Shown in pieces: positions 34,069 to 42,306 of a stretch of 64,000 nt of DNA (within the stretch, counting starts at the first letter, position 1; every line of letters begins with the position of its first letter). Location: contig NZ_JASISY010000014.1 in the NCBI RefSeq assembly GCF_030063365.1, forward strand, positions 1-64,000. Reading direction: 5' to 3'. The stretch is from Cryobacterium sp. PH29-G1. Lineage in GTDB: Bacteria; Actinomycetota; Actinomycetes; Actinomycetales; Microbacteriaceae. The translations under genes and the position numbers were made by a program. The notes under the pieces were generated by a model that worked only from the letters and a program-made list of their open reading frames with translations, was not told where the DNA came from and did not search any database.

Positions 34069-35249
34069 GCCGCGTCCTCGTTTGCGACGGCGTTGCTGTC
34101 GATCATGTAGATGGAGGTATCGGTGACGTCAAGGTCGTGGAAGAACCCGAGATGCTTCTTGAACCTGATGACGGCGAGGGCAGCGTTTAACGCATTGAGA
34201 TCGGCGATCTGGATGTTCTGCGTGTACTCGTTCGTGCTGTCGTCGCCGAACGATATTCGGCTGCGCGCATCGGCACGGCTCCGCGGGTCGTTCCGGCTGA
34301 GGGTCGTTCTGACTAGCCCGCCGAGCGACCCGTTGGTCTCATAGATGCCCATGCCTACGTCGATGAAGTCGATGCCGACCGACTCGAGGTGCGCGATGAT
34401 GATTTTCTTGGCCGGGCCGTCGTCGATCGCGAGGAACGCAAAGTCGGTTCCGTCGAGCTCGCTCAGATTAGTGGTGTCGATGTTGACCGCGTGCGGGATG
34501 ATTCCCTTCCTCATTGCGGCGTACCGCCCAGCCAGGTGGTCGACCTTGTATGGCGTGTAGCGGAGTTCATCGAGGGTGGGGGCTCCGGGGGCGCGGAACG
34601 CATTGTGCTGCAGGAAGCGATCTCCGTCGAAGAGGTCGAGTTCACCGATGGGTGTCTTGGCCAGGAGATCGAGGATGTAGGCGCCGGTACCGCCGAGTCC
34701 GATGATCGCGACCTTGCCAATCTGGAGCTTGCTGGCGACCGTCGCGATCCCTGCACGGCTGGATGCGGTGTCGAGATAGTTGAAGACGCTGGTGTCGTCC
34801 TCGTCGGTTATGGGCGCGAAGGTCTGGGCGATCGCGTCCGGGTCCAGAGCCTGGGCTTCTTGAAGCAGGATCGTCGCGTACGTGCTCATCTTCGCGAAGT
34901 AGTCCGGGTATATACCGGACGGGACCGGCTTGTGCGAAAACATAAAGTTCACGGCGAGATTCAGCGTTAGCTGGATATCGACGACCGAGTTGATCAGGTT
35001 GTCGAGCTTGGCACCGTTTGCGCTGCACGGCGTTTCGCCGACGAAGTAGACGACGTGAGTGTCCGGAGTGGTGGTGGTATCGCCGCTGAGGGTGAGCGTG
35101 GAGACGAGGGAGCCGTAGGTGACCTGGCGAGCTGCGGTGACGTAGGGAACGTGGGAGAGGACGAGGTGTCCGTCGATGACGGACACCTCGTAGCCCTGGT
35201 CACGCAGCTTTTGCAGGTCGGCGCTACGACTTATCAGTTGCTGTGACAT
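34065..35249 (-). CDS. ThiF/E1-like protein with DUF6791 domain
   Basis: A 394-residue protein. Residues 1-165 resemble DUF6791 (THVVYFVGETPCSANGAKLD). Residues 176-390 are a ThiF/E1 adenylation domain with the nucleotide loop GLGGTG at 184-189 and LDLFDGDRF closing the first Rossmann unit. Such enzymes adenylate the C terminus of a ubiquitin-like protein. The only cysteine in the protein is C75, in the N-terminal domain; the adenylation domain has none. It overlaps the upstream ubiquitin-like gene by 26 bases and the DUF6527 gene by 4. Confidence 0.85.
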   Translation of the reverse strand: MSQQLISRSADLQKLRDQGYEVSVIDGHLVLSHVPYVTAARQVTYGSLVSTLTLSGDTTTTPDTHVVYFVGETPCSANGAKLDNLINSVVDIQLTLNLAVNFMFSHKPVPSGIYPDYFAKMSTYATILLQEAQALDPDAIAQTFAPITDEDDTSVFNYLDTASSRAGIATVASKLQIGKVAIIGLGGTGAYILDLLAKTPIGELDLFDGDRFLQHNAFRAPGAPTLDELRYTPYKVDHLAGRYAAMRKGIIPHAVNIDTTNLSELDGTDFAFLAIDDGPAKKIIIAHLESVGIDFIDVGMGIYETNGSLGGLVRTTLSRNDPRSRADARSRISFGDDSTNEYTQNIQIADLNALNAALAVIRFKKHLGFFHDLDVTDTSIYMIDSNAVANEDAA

Positions 35250-35886
35250 TGAAGATGGTTCCGTTCTTGATCGTGACGGTCTCGCCGGCGCGCAGCGTTC
35301 CAGTGGGGCGCGGGCCGGCGCCGCGTGTGTAACCGACCGTGAAGATGAGCTGAGAGCCGGTGGGCGGCGCAGGGAACGCGAGCGCGACGATTGTCTCGAA
35401 GGACACGACCGAGCCAGAGACGGTGTGCTTGGCGGTGTTGACTCGGATCTCGAAGGTGGTCGGTTCGGGTGCCTTCGTGAAGAAGCGGTCGCCGTTCTTG
35501 ATGATGATGATCTCGTCCTCGGTGATGGGGTCGTCGAGGTCGTCGTAGATGTCCTTCCAGATGCGGTGGTCCTCCGGAATCGCCGGGGAAGTGAGCTCGC
35601 GCAGCTTCTGCTCCGTCACAGCACCGGCCGGGACCCGGAAGGGCGCCGAATCGATGTAGATGGTGATGGGCGTGTTCGTGAAGAAGCGCAGGTCGCCGCT
35701 GACGGTGATGGTGGAATTCGGCAAGACCGGGACGTCCTGTGCGTCCGGGAGGTCGAGCCACAGTTCGGTGGCTGCAGGAGTGGTGAGTTCCCGTAGTTCC
35801 TGACCGGTGACGTCGCCGTGCTCGAGCTGGAAGGTGATGTTGTCGATGGTGATTGTCGCGGAAAGCGGGCGGGCCGAGTTGTTCAT
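35224..35886 (-). CDS. Multiubiquitin protein, three beta-grasp domains
   Basis: A 220-residue protein made of three tandem ubiquitin-like repeats of about 70 residues. Domains 1 and 2 share the pattern ITI..-F.......VTxxxLRELT.P.....-W.D, and both end in RFFT; domain 3 (from about residue 146) is more divergent and ends VTIKNGTIFNVTATDKS. There is no C-terminal Gly-Gly, so a processing step or an unusual terminus is implied. AGGAG precedes the ATG. It is the likely substrate of the E1-like enzyme encoded next to it. Confidence 0.85.
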   Translation of the reverse strand: MNNSARPLSATITIDNITFQLEHGDVTGQELRELTTPAATELWLDLPDAQDVPVLPNSTITVSGDLRFFTNTPITIYIDSAPFRVPAGAVTEQKLRELTSPAIPEDHRIWKDIYDDLDDPITEDEIIIIKNGDRFFTKAPEPTTFEIRVNTAKHTVSGSVVSFETIVALAFPAPPTGSQLIFTVGYTRGAGPRPTGTLRAGETVTIKNGTIFNVTATDKS

Positions 35887-35951
35887 TGGTCTCCTGACCG
35901 GGCCCAGGATGAGCCCTCACAGGGAACAGACGATGTAACTCTGAGGCTTCG

Positions 35952-37025
35952 TCAGGCGGCGCAGTCGGAGCAGATGCCTGCGGTCGAGGATGCCTCCGCG
36001 GACCCCTTCAACATGAAGCATTCGGTGCAGAGAAACTCGGATGGGGCCGCGATAGAACAGGCGCAGCGACCGCACTCGGTGCAGGTCGGCTGATGACAGA
36101 CGGAGCAAAGGTCTTTCGGTCCCGCCATAAACTCCGCGACGCAAGCGAGGTGGGGGCACACGTACCAGCGACCGTACGGAACGTTCTCGCGTCGAGCGAT
36201 GGACAGTGTCCACGGCACTCGTTCGATCGCCGCGACGATGACGAAGCTGGTGCCGGCAGGCGTGGCCTGCATGAAATAGGTGTCGCCTGCAAGCTCGGTC
36301 CCATACGCGAGCTGTCCTCGCGCCGTAACTGTCGCGTTCGCGTGAGCACGCTGGATTGCTGACCAGATCGGCGTGGCCGTTTGGTCGCTTCGGCTTCCTG
36401 GGCGTATCGCGGTCGTCGACGTCGCAAACGTGACCGCGCCTTCGGCATTGAGAACAACAACATGACCGTCGCCGTCAATCTGGCGACGAGCTCGCATCGC
36501 GACCGCGGAGCGAGACACCGTACCGAGCGTTCGCCAGAGCTGAACGACAGACTCGGCAGAGGGCGTCCCTGCGCCCAACATTCTGGACGCAGTCGACTCC
36601 GGGATCAGGATCGCTGCTGCGAATGTGTCGCAGGCCTCTTCCTCAAGCGCAGTTCCTCCATCCGGACGGTCCAAGAGCGAGTTGACAAGATCCTCGTCGG
36701 TCATTTGGAGGTGGTGCCCAAGCTCATGCAGAGCCGTGAAGTTCATCCGCTGCCGAGTTTCAGAGAACGCAATACCGATCCGAGGCGGTGTTTCCTCACC
36801 TCGGTACAGCCCGGCGACGTCGCATCGCGAATCCGAGTCCGTTCTTGAGGGCTCGAAGTCGAAGACCTCGACCTCGTTCCACTCACTCAGCCAGCGGATG
36901 GGGTCTTGACGGATTTCCTCCAACGAGATGTCGCCTCGAGCCTGCAAAGACGCAATTATGCGGCGGACATGGCCCGGAGCATCGAGTCGCGCGCGGATCC
37001 GGGCGGAGCGGCTGACGTCAGGCAT
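35952..37025 (-). CDS. ImmA/IrrE-type metallopeptidase with zinc-rich tail
   Basis: About 357 residues. The zinc protease motif HELGHH (residues 101-106 counting from the alternative GTG) and the later LEEEACDTFAAAILIP match ImmA/IrrE peptidases, which cleave repressors. The C-terminal 75 residues contain many paired cysteines (LCSVCHQPTCTECGRCAC, FLCTECF), probably two or more zinc sites. Its ATG lies inside the last codons of the upstream gene (overlap 8 bases). Within a ubiquitin-like operon it could regulate expression or cleave a conjugate; both are inferences. Confidence 0.8.
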   Translation of the reverse strand: MPDVSRSARIRARLDAPGHVRRIIASLQARGDISLEEIRQDPIRWLSEWNEVEVFDFEPSRTDSDSRCDVAGLYRGEETPPRIGIAFSETRQRMNFTALHELGHHLQMTDEDLVNSLLDRPDGGTALEEEACDTFAAAILIPESTASRMLGAGTPSAESVVQLWRTLGTVSRSAVAMRARRQIDGDGHVVVLNAEGAVTFATSTTAIRPGSRSDQTATPIWSAIQRAHANATVTARGQLAYGTELAGDTYFMQATPAGTSFVIVAAIERVPWTLSIARRENVPYGRWYVCPHLACVAEFMAGPKDLCSVCHQPTCTECGRCACSIAAPSEFLCTECFMLKGSAEASSTAGICSDCAA

Positions 37026-37854
37026 CACGCTCCAGCTCGGACTGCAAGTAGCTCAGGATTCGCGCACGCACACTCGCGGCCTCACGATTGTTGCCTTGCC
37101 GCGCAGCAAGCGCGTAGGCACCATAGGCCACGGATCGCCATGTCTCCGAGTCGGACCTGTGGCGCTGACGCGCCAGGTCGCGCACCGGACTGCGGTAGGC
37201 GGCGGACTGCAGCTCTTCCTGCCACTGCTGCGGCAGGATCGGGTTGGCAGAGAGGATCTCGTTCGCGGTCAGAGGCACCGTGCTCGCGAGGGCCTCCGCT
37301 TCCTCGGAAGTAACGGGTCGCACGTTTCGGAGAATATTGGCGCCAACGGCAAGCGGCGTGCCGAGCGCGTCCGCGATCTGCCGCGGAGAAACCTGGAGTT
37401 CCAGGAGACGCTTGCTCAGAGTGCCGTCACCTTCGCTCTTTCTGGTCCACGCCGCGAGCAAATCGACAGGTTCGGTCATCTGCGATTCAAGAACCTGATC
37501 GATGATCGGCCCCATTGTCTGACGTCCTGCCAGAGGAACAGAGCCGAGCATGACATCAAGGGTGAGCGGTGCGATCTTCCGAGCGTGGCGCCACAGAACG
37601 ACGGCAGGCCGCCCCGCGAGGGCGACATGGTCCTCGTCCCCGAAGACCAGGTCATCGAAGTCGAAGAAGAACGGAGCAACACGAATCAAGATCTCGTTGA
37701 CCTCAAGGATTACAACAAGCGCAGCAGTTTCATCCCAGAGGGCCCGCCAGACTTGGCCCGGGTCGGGCGCGACTGCCTCGATCGGTTGGGGGATTCTGAT
37801 CCTCCGGCCCAGCTCAACAAGGTCGGCGCGGGTCAGAGGAGGTAGGTCAACCAT
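37018..37854 (-). CDS. Unknown gene, possible HTH partner of the peptidase
   Basis: A 278-residue soluble protein with GAGAGGG before the ATG. The middle (VSPRQIADALGTPLAVGANI) has the helix-turn-helix-like pattern of an XRE region, and the C terminus is alpha-helical and Arg-rich. The N-terminal 120 residues are mixed alpha/beta without known motif. Coupled to the IrrE-type gene, it is a candidate for the repressor or sensor that this peptidase cuts, by analogy with other HTH/IrrE pairs. Confidence in the function is low; confidence that it is a gene is high. Confidence 0.6.
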   Translation of the reverse strand: MVDLPPLTRADLVELGRRIRIPQPIEAVAPDPGQVWRALWDETAALVVILEVNEILIRVAPFFFDFDDLVFGDEDHVALAGRPAVVLWRHARKIAPLTLDVMLGSVPLAGRQTMGPIIDQVLESQMTEPVDLLAAWTRKSEGDGTLSKRLLELQVSPRQIADALGTPLAVGANILRNVRPVTSEEAEALASTVPLTANEILSANPILPQQWQEELQSAAYRSPVRDLARQRHRSDSETWRSVAYGAYALAARQGNNREAASVRARILSYLQSELERDA

Positions 37855-37899
37855 GACGACGCCCTCTCGGTAATTGGTGATCTCATCTGAACTGACGAC

Positions 37900-38805
37900 C
37901 TAACTTGCAACCATGCCGGAGGACGAACACCATCGGATGGCCAGGCTCACTGCATCACGCCCGACTTCGCTGCCGGCGTAGATACGGAGACGTTCGAAAA
38001 GCGAGTCACGGGCCGGGTCTGACTTTGACAGGTCTGCGGCAGTTCCTGCGTTACTTAGGATACGGATGTCTACATCAGACAAGTCATCGTAGATCGTCCG
38101 CGCCAGCACCGAGACCTCGTAAGCCGGGTCAAGGGACAACGTCGGCCGCGGATTACTCGCCGATCCAGGAGACGTTGGTTCTGCGGCATCCAGATCGAAG
38201 CGGCGATAGAGGAAGCGGGCGAGGAGCTGAGCGCGTATCGCGCCAGCAGTCCGAATTAAGGCCTCATGACTCATGGTGAGAAGAGACTCGCGCACTGGAC
38301 TCGGTGTAGGGCCGGAGCGGTTGAGGCGATGGATCGGCGTCACCTGCACGGATGCCGTCACGCGCTCCAACTCGGCGATGTCCTCGCTCCACACCGTGGA
38401 ACCGTTCGTCGGAATCGTCCATGCCTCTTCGCCGGCGAGCAGCTTGGTCGCACTCACGAAACGCTCGTCCTTTCCGAGCAGACCTCGCAACCGTAGCCGA
38501 AGTTTTCCGACCGGGGTCGCCTTCGCCTCGTCGATCATGAACCGCCGGATGGACGTGAGCAATAACCGTTCTAATGAGCGGTCGTCCGTCGCTAACACCA
38601 CGCACCCGACTGCCATGCCGGACCCGCGCGCACTAGAAAGGATGCTCCCGACGTAATCGAGAACGGCCTGATCCGACCAGCTTCCATGCCCAAGTGGAGG
38701 GGGAAACGATTTGGTTCGGCCCGTCTGGCCCACGAGGCGAATCAGTAGATCGACCGTTTCCGGTCCAACCACGCCCGACTCGGTCAGCTCTTGGAACGCT
38801 GACAT
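37900..38805 (-). CDS. Unknown first gene of the ubiquitin-like operon
   Basis: About 301 residues. The segment LERLLLTSIRRFMIDEAKAT followed by PVGKLRLRLRGLLGKDERFV is basic and helical, reminiscent of nucleic-acid-binding regions but not identifiable. The C terminus includes a hydrophobic, Ser-rich end (WCSSSGMVAS). The ATG is chosen because GAGGG lies about eight bases upstream. It is the promoter-proximal gene; the next starts 45 bases after its end. Bases 38812-39037 contain the promoter region. Confidence 0.6.
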   Translation of the reverse strand: MSAFQELTESGVVGPETVDLLIRLVGQTGRTKSFPPPLGHGSWSDQAVLDYVGSILSSARGSGMAVGCVVLATDDRSLERLLLTSIRRFMIDEAKATPVGKLRLRLRGLLGKDERFVSATKLLAGEEAWTIPTNGSTVWSEDIAELERVTASVQVTPIHRLNRSGPTPSPVRESLLTMSHEALIRTAGAIRAQLLARFLYRRFDLDAAEPTSPGSASNPRPTLSLDPAYEVSVLARTIYDDLSDVDIRILSNAGTAADLSKSDPARDSLFERLRIYAGSEVGRDAVSLAIRWCSSSGMVAS

Positions 38806-39037
38806 CAACACGACCCTCGACTAGAGAACAACCTTCCGTTCAACCTAGCGCCTACGACCGACTGATTCCGCGCACGAAGCGAGCAGACAATCACTCTTGC
38901 AGTTGTCGCATAACCCTAGGAATACGACGCGTCGCGCTGTCGCGATGACGGCACGTCTCTGTGTCGCGGAAATTCGCGGGCCGGAGATTCTCACATCTAT
39001 ATCTCGTAAGTGTCTGGCCGGGTTGGCGTACTCATCG

Positions 39038-40225
39038 TTAGTTGCGAGACACCCAACCCCCAGCTTCTTCTTGAAACGGTAGACGGTGTAGCCATCCTGA
39101 GAAGGTGGTCCCCCAGAGCTCGGGGCTTCTGTTCCATTCGAGCGTGTGCGGTGCTGGCGGTAGCTCGACGAGCTTGACCAGACCTTTGTGGGCATGGGCG
39201 AACGCCTTTGACAGGGCGATCGGAACGGACCGGTCGCCGGAGCTGTGCAGCACCAGGGTTGGGACGAGAAGGTCGTCGCCGTCGATCCAGTCGAGTTGAG
39301 AGAGGTCTACATGCTCCTGTAGGCCGGTTGCCCGACTCCACAACGGGCTGCGTAGCGCCCGCATCGCCAAGTGCGTCACGAATGCTGGCACGCGCGCTCG
39401 ACGGCTGGCGGCGAGGATCGTCGACCGCCAATCCGTGACCGGGGCGATGAGGCACAGCCCGGCGATTCGCTCCCGATGCCGGGATGACCGGGTGAGCTGC
39501 AGCGCGATCATCGCGCCCATTGACCAGCCGACGAGGATGATGTTTTCGGCGCCGTGGGCCATGGCGTAGTCGAGGGCCGCGTCCACATCGCGCCACTCGG
39601 TCTGGCCCAGCATCGACTTTCTATCGCGCGAGCTCGGGGCCTCGTGGTCGTTCCGGTACGAGACCACAAGCGACGAGAGGCCGGCACGGTGGGCGACCGG
39701 AACGCCGCGCAACGGGCCAGCCCGGGTCGCGCCCTGACCGTGGATATGGATTGCCCAGGTCGAGGACGGCGGCTGGTCGGTAGGCGCATCGAAACGGTAG
39801 GCCGGAGCCGGACCGAGAGCGGTCGGGATGGTGACGGCGGTGAACGGCAGGCCAACATCCGTTGCTTGAGACGGCACGACACCGCTCCACCTGGCCGGTT
39901 GGCCTGCTCGAAGCGGAGTACCGCGGGAGCTGACTACCTCGCGCGTGACGAGGAAGGCGCGTTCATCGACGGCGATGACCCGACCGAGCTGCGCGTAGCC
40001 GCGGCCGGAGTCGAACCAGATCGCGTAGTGGCCGGGCGCCCGCGTCGCCTCGTTTGACGGCAGAGTCACGGTGCGAGGTACGGAGGCATCGTCGACCGCG
40101 ATCACGCGGAGTGGTTCGCGCCTCGGCGCATCCGTTCCCACGATCTGTTTGACGACGGCCAGGTTCGCAACAGCGATGCCGCCGACGGCGAGAGCGCCCG
40201 CGGTCAGGACGTAGCCGAATTTCAC
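39038..40225 (-). CDS. Alpha/beta hydrolase, membrane-anchored
   Basis: A 395-residue hydrolase. The nucleophile elbow is VGWSMGAM near residue 255, an acid in LHSSGDRSVP and the histidine in PAPHTLEW complete the triad. An N-terminal hydrophobic segment (YVLTAGALAVGGIAVANLAV) acts as signal anchor, so the active domain faces outward. The gene overlaps the membrane-protein gene upstream by four bases. Its last codons (VSRN, TAA) coincide with a border motif, GTTGCGAGAC. Substrate unknown; lipids or small signals are possible given the membrane context. Confidence 0.8.
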   Translation of the reverse strand: MKFGYVLTAGALAVGGIAVANLAVVKQIVGTDAPRREPLRVIAVDDASVPRTVTLPSNEATRAPGHYAIWFDSGRGYAQLGRVIAVDERAFLVTREVVSSRGTPLRAGQPARWSGVVPSQATDVGLPFTAVTIPTALGPAPAYRFDAPTDQPPSSTWAIHIHGQGATRAGPLRGVPVAHRAGLSSLVVSYRNDHEAPSSRDRKSMLGQTEWRDVDAALDYAMAHGAENIILVGWSMGAMIALQLTRSSRHRERIAGLCLIAPVTDWRSTILAASRRARVPAFVTHLAMRALRSPLWSRATGLQEHVDLSQLDWIDGDDLLVPTLVLHSSGDRSVPIALSKAFAHAHKGLVKLVELPPAPHTLEWNRSPELWGTTFSGWLHRLPFQEEAGGWVSRN

Positions 40226-41202
40226 GCGGATGCGCTCTGCGCGCCGATGTGCGTCTCGGTCGCCGTGAGCAACGCGAGATCCTCATCGGTGAGCCGATCG
40301 CGAACGCTCGGGTCGAATAGGAGAGCGTCACGGATTTCGACCAACGTGCGGTGCACAACGGTGTCGACGTCGCGTGACGCCATGCCTGGGGTGTTTCGGT
40401 GAGTCTCGTCACCCAACTCGACGTGCTGGGCAGACACGTCGTTCCAGATTCGGGTGAGGTCGGGGAGAACATCCTGCAGTTTCCGCCGGTCGATCCTCTT
40501 GCTGACCCACCCCAGAATCGGTGGGAGGGACAGCCCGAGGCAGAGGAGCAGGATCGCGGCCATATTCAGCACGTTGTAGGCACTTGCGAACAGTGCCACG
40601 AGGGGCATCGCCCCGAAGACGTGCGCGAGGTCCATGCCCACCACGCTGAGCACGGTGAGAACGGCGCCGCCGCAGCCAGCGCCCACGATGCGGAACCCGA
40701 GCCGACGAGCGGGGGTGCTCATTCGCCCTGCAAAGCGCAGGCAGATCGTTCCCGTCAGAGCGACGACGATGCCCAGGTAGGTGAATTGGATTAGGGAGTA
40801 GGCGGCCGCTGCCGGCTGGTGGCCGTAGTCCTGCATGAACGAGCCCGAGGTCTCGGGCGCGTCGATGAAAACAAAGGCCGTCACCATGAGGCTGGCTGTG
40901 ACGATGGCCCCGATGCGAAACGGCCTGTCCGCCGCGCGCGCGCGGCTGGGTGACGACGCCCGCAGGATGGCCCGGGAGAGGAAGTAGACGCCCAGGAGAA
41001 GCAAGAGGTTGGCGGGCAGGTCCGCATAGTTGCGGCCCCCGAGGAGCCCGTCTGTCGCGAAGTACACAGCATCGATATTCAGAGTCAGCGAGACCGCAAT
41101 CATGACGGCGGCATAGAGAATACTCTGATCAGTGCGTCGGCGGGTGCCTATTGCCAGCGCGCCCACGAGTCCCCAGAGGGCCAGGGCGATGATCAGTTGC
41201 AT
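40222..41202 (-). CDS. MAB_1171c-like membrane protein
   Basis: A 326-residue protein with about seven membrane segments in the first 240 residues and a soluble helical tail (KRIDRRKLQDVLPDLTRIWN, then DVDTVVHRTLVEIRDALL). This layout is typical of actinobacterial MAB_1171c-family proteins, often annotated as putative transporters. Such genes commonly follow an HTH and an IrrE-type gene, as here. The start coincides with the stop of the IrrE-like gene. Its cargo or signal is unknown. Confidence 0.75.
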   Translation of the reverse strand: MQLIIALALWGLVGALAIGTRRRTDQSILYAAVMIAVSLTLNIDAVYFATDGLLGGRNYADLPANLLLLLGVYFLSRAILRASSPSRARAADRPFRIGAIVTASLMVTAFVFIDAPETSGSFMQDYGHQPAAAAYSLIQFTYLGIVVALTGTICLRFAGRMSTPARRLGFRIVGAGCGGAVLTVLSVVGMDLAHVFGAMPLVALFASAYNVLNMAAILLLCLGLSLPPILGWVSKRIDRRKLQDVLPDLTRIWNDVSAQHVELGDETHRNTPGMASRDVDTVVHRTLVEIRDALLFDPSVRDRLTDEDLALLTATETHIGAQSASA

Positions 41203-41705
41203 TATCCGAAGACTCCCTCGAAGCCCTCGGGCTCTTTGGTGCTGGTGCGGATCGCGCTGGCCAGGAGATCGGCCAGCGCTTCGGCGGCCAACTCGAATTC
41301 ATCACGAAAATCCGAACGGCCGAATGCGCTCACCGGGCCATCCGCTTCGAGCAAGACACCGTGCAGGGTCGGGCCGGCGACCTCGTCGTGGCGCAAGATC
41401 ATATGGGACAGCTCGTGGCAGACGATTTGCTGCCGGTGGTGTTCCGAATCGGTTTCGGCGTGGAAGATCAGATCGTCATTTTCGCGGGGCAGCCAGAGCC
41501 CGCAGATTTCGGTTCCGTTGAGCAGCGGCGAGGTTGTGATCGAGATGTGCGTCTTTCTCGATTCCTCAACGAGGGACACGATGCTCGAGATCGACACCCG
41601 ATCGGGGAGGGCCAATGCCGTAAATGCGGCAGTGGCTCGTTTTCGAGGGGTGCGGCTATCCCCGGGAGCCGACGCGTCAGTTCTTTTTTTCACTGGCCGG
41701 TCCAT
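41202..41705 (-). CDS. Small ImmA/IrrE-type metallopeptidase
   Basis: A 167-residue protein with zinc protease motif CHELSHMIL near residue 95 and a later ELAAEALADLLAS that supplies the third ligand. The size is typical of stand-alone ImmA-like peptidases paired with an XRE repressor. It overlaps the upstream HTH gene by 29 bases and abuts the membrane protein gene, which indicates a four-gene operon 42141-39038. Confidence 0.8.
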   Translation of the reverse strand: MDRPVKKRTDASAPGDSRTPRKRATAAFTALALPDRVSISSIVSLVEESRKTHISITTSPLLNGTEICGLWLPRENDDLIFHAETDSEHHRQQIVCHELSHMILRHDEVAGPTLHGVLLEADGPVSAFGRSDFRDEFELAAEALADLLASAIRTSTKEPEGFEGVFG

Positions 41706-42141
41706 CGATTACCTGGTTCAGAATCTCCGTTATCGCTCGCAGAGTGGGTGGTGAAACCTCGCCCAGCGTTCGAGCGGCAAAAGTGCGCACCTTGGCCGCA
41801 CGCATGGCCGCAATCAGCTCGTTCACCGCCGCGATTCGATCGGGTTCGGCGACATCGGCACCGCCGAGGAGATAGTCGGCGTTGACCTCAAAGTACGCCG
41901 CCAAACCGCGCAGGAGGGTTTCGTCGGTGACCAGGTATCCGCTGCCGCTGAGCATGTACGACCACCGGGCACGGGACAGACTCACCCCGCGATCGTCTAG
42001 AGCGGCGGCGATCTCACGATAGGTCAGAGGCTGACCTCGTTCAGCAGTGACAGCATCCAGAAGCAAGTTCAGCTTGCTCGCCAGGGTATACCTGGCGTGT
42101 TCGTCTGGGGACTCATGGTCATCGGGACGCTGTTCAGTCAA
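41677..42141 (-). CDS. XRE-like HTH regulator paired with peptidase
   Basis: A 154-residue protein. The HTH covers LTYREIAAALDDRGVSLSRARWSYMLSG, followed by YFEVNADYLLGG, a typical XRE layout with a variant turn. It is the first gene of the operon and probably represses it until cleaved by the IrrE-type partner. Inverted copies of GRCRTGCCTAR lie about 85-140 bases upstream and are candidate operators. Confidence 0.8.
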   Translation of the reverse strand: MTEQRPDDHESPDEHARYTLASKLNLLLDAVTAERGQPLTYREIAAALDDRGVSLSRARWSYMLSGSGYLVTDETLLRGLAAYFEVNADYLLGGADVAEPDRIAAVNELIAAMRAAKVRTFAARTLGEVSPPTLRAITEILNQVIDGPASEKKN

Positions 42142-42226
42142 TCTGGCCTTCTCGCTCGTTGGGACAATTCACGCGACCGACCCATCGTGTACCCGGTCAC
42201 CGCGACGTGCACACTCAATTTTACCT

Positions 42227-42278
42227 CAGCTGGACATGCCTAGCTAGACGTGCCTAGAGTGTTAGGCATGCCCAGCTG
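42227..42278. promoter_or_regulatory. Operator with three GRCRTGCCTAR sites
   Basis: CAGCTGGACATGCCTAG (42227-42243) and its near-inverse TTAGGCATGCCCAGCTG (42262-42278) form long inverted arms; a third site, GACGTGCCTAGA, lies between them. The region separates the divergent XRE gene and the small regulator at 42307, so one regulator could control both. Confidence 0.7.
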
Positions 42279-42306
42279 CTCAAGAATCGTAGAAAGTGAC
42301 GTGCGG

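Noticed and set aside
36928-37845. 305-codon plus-strand frame opposite the IrrE partner gene
   Set aside because: No family resemblance; the minus strand has ribosome binding sites and coupled starts.
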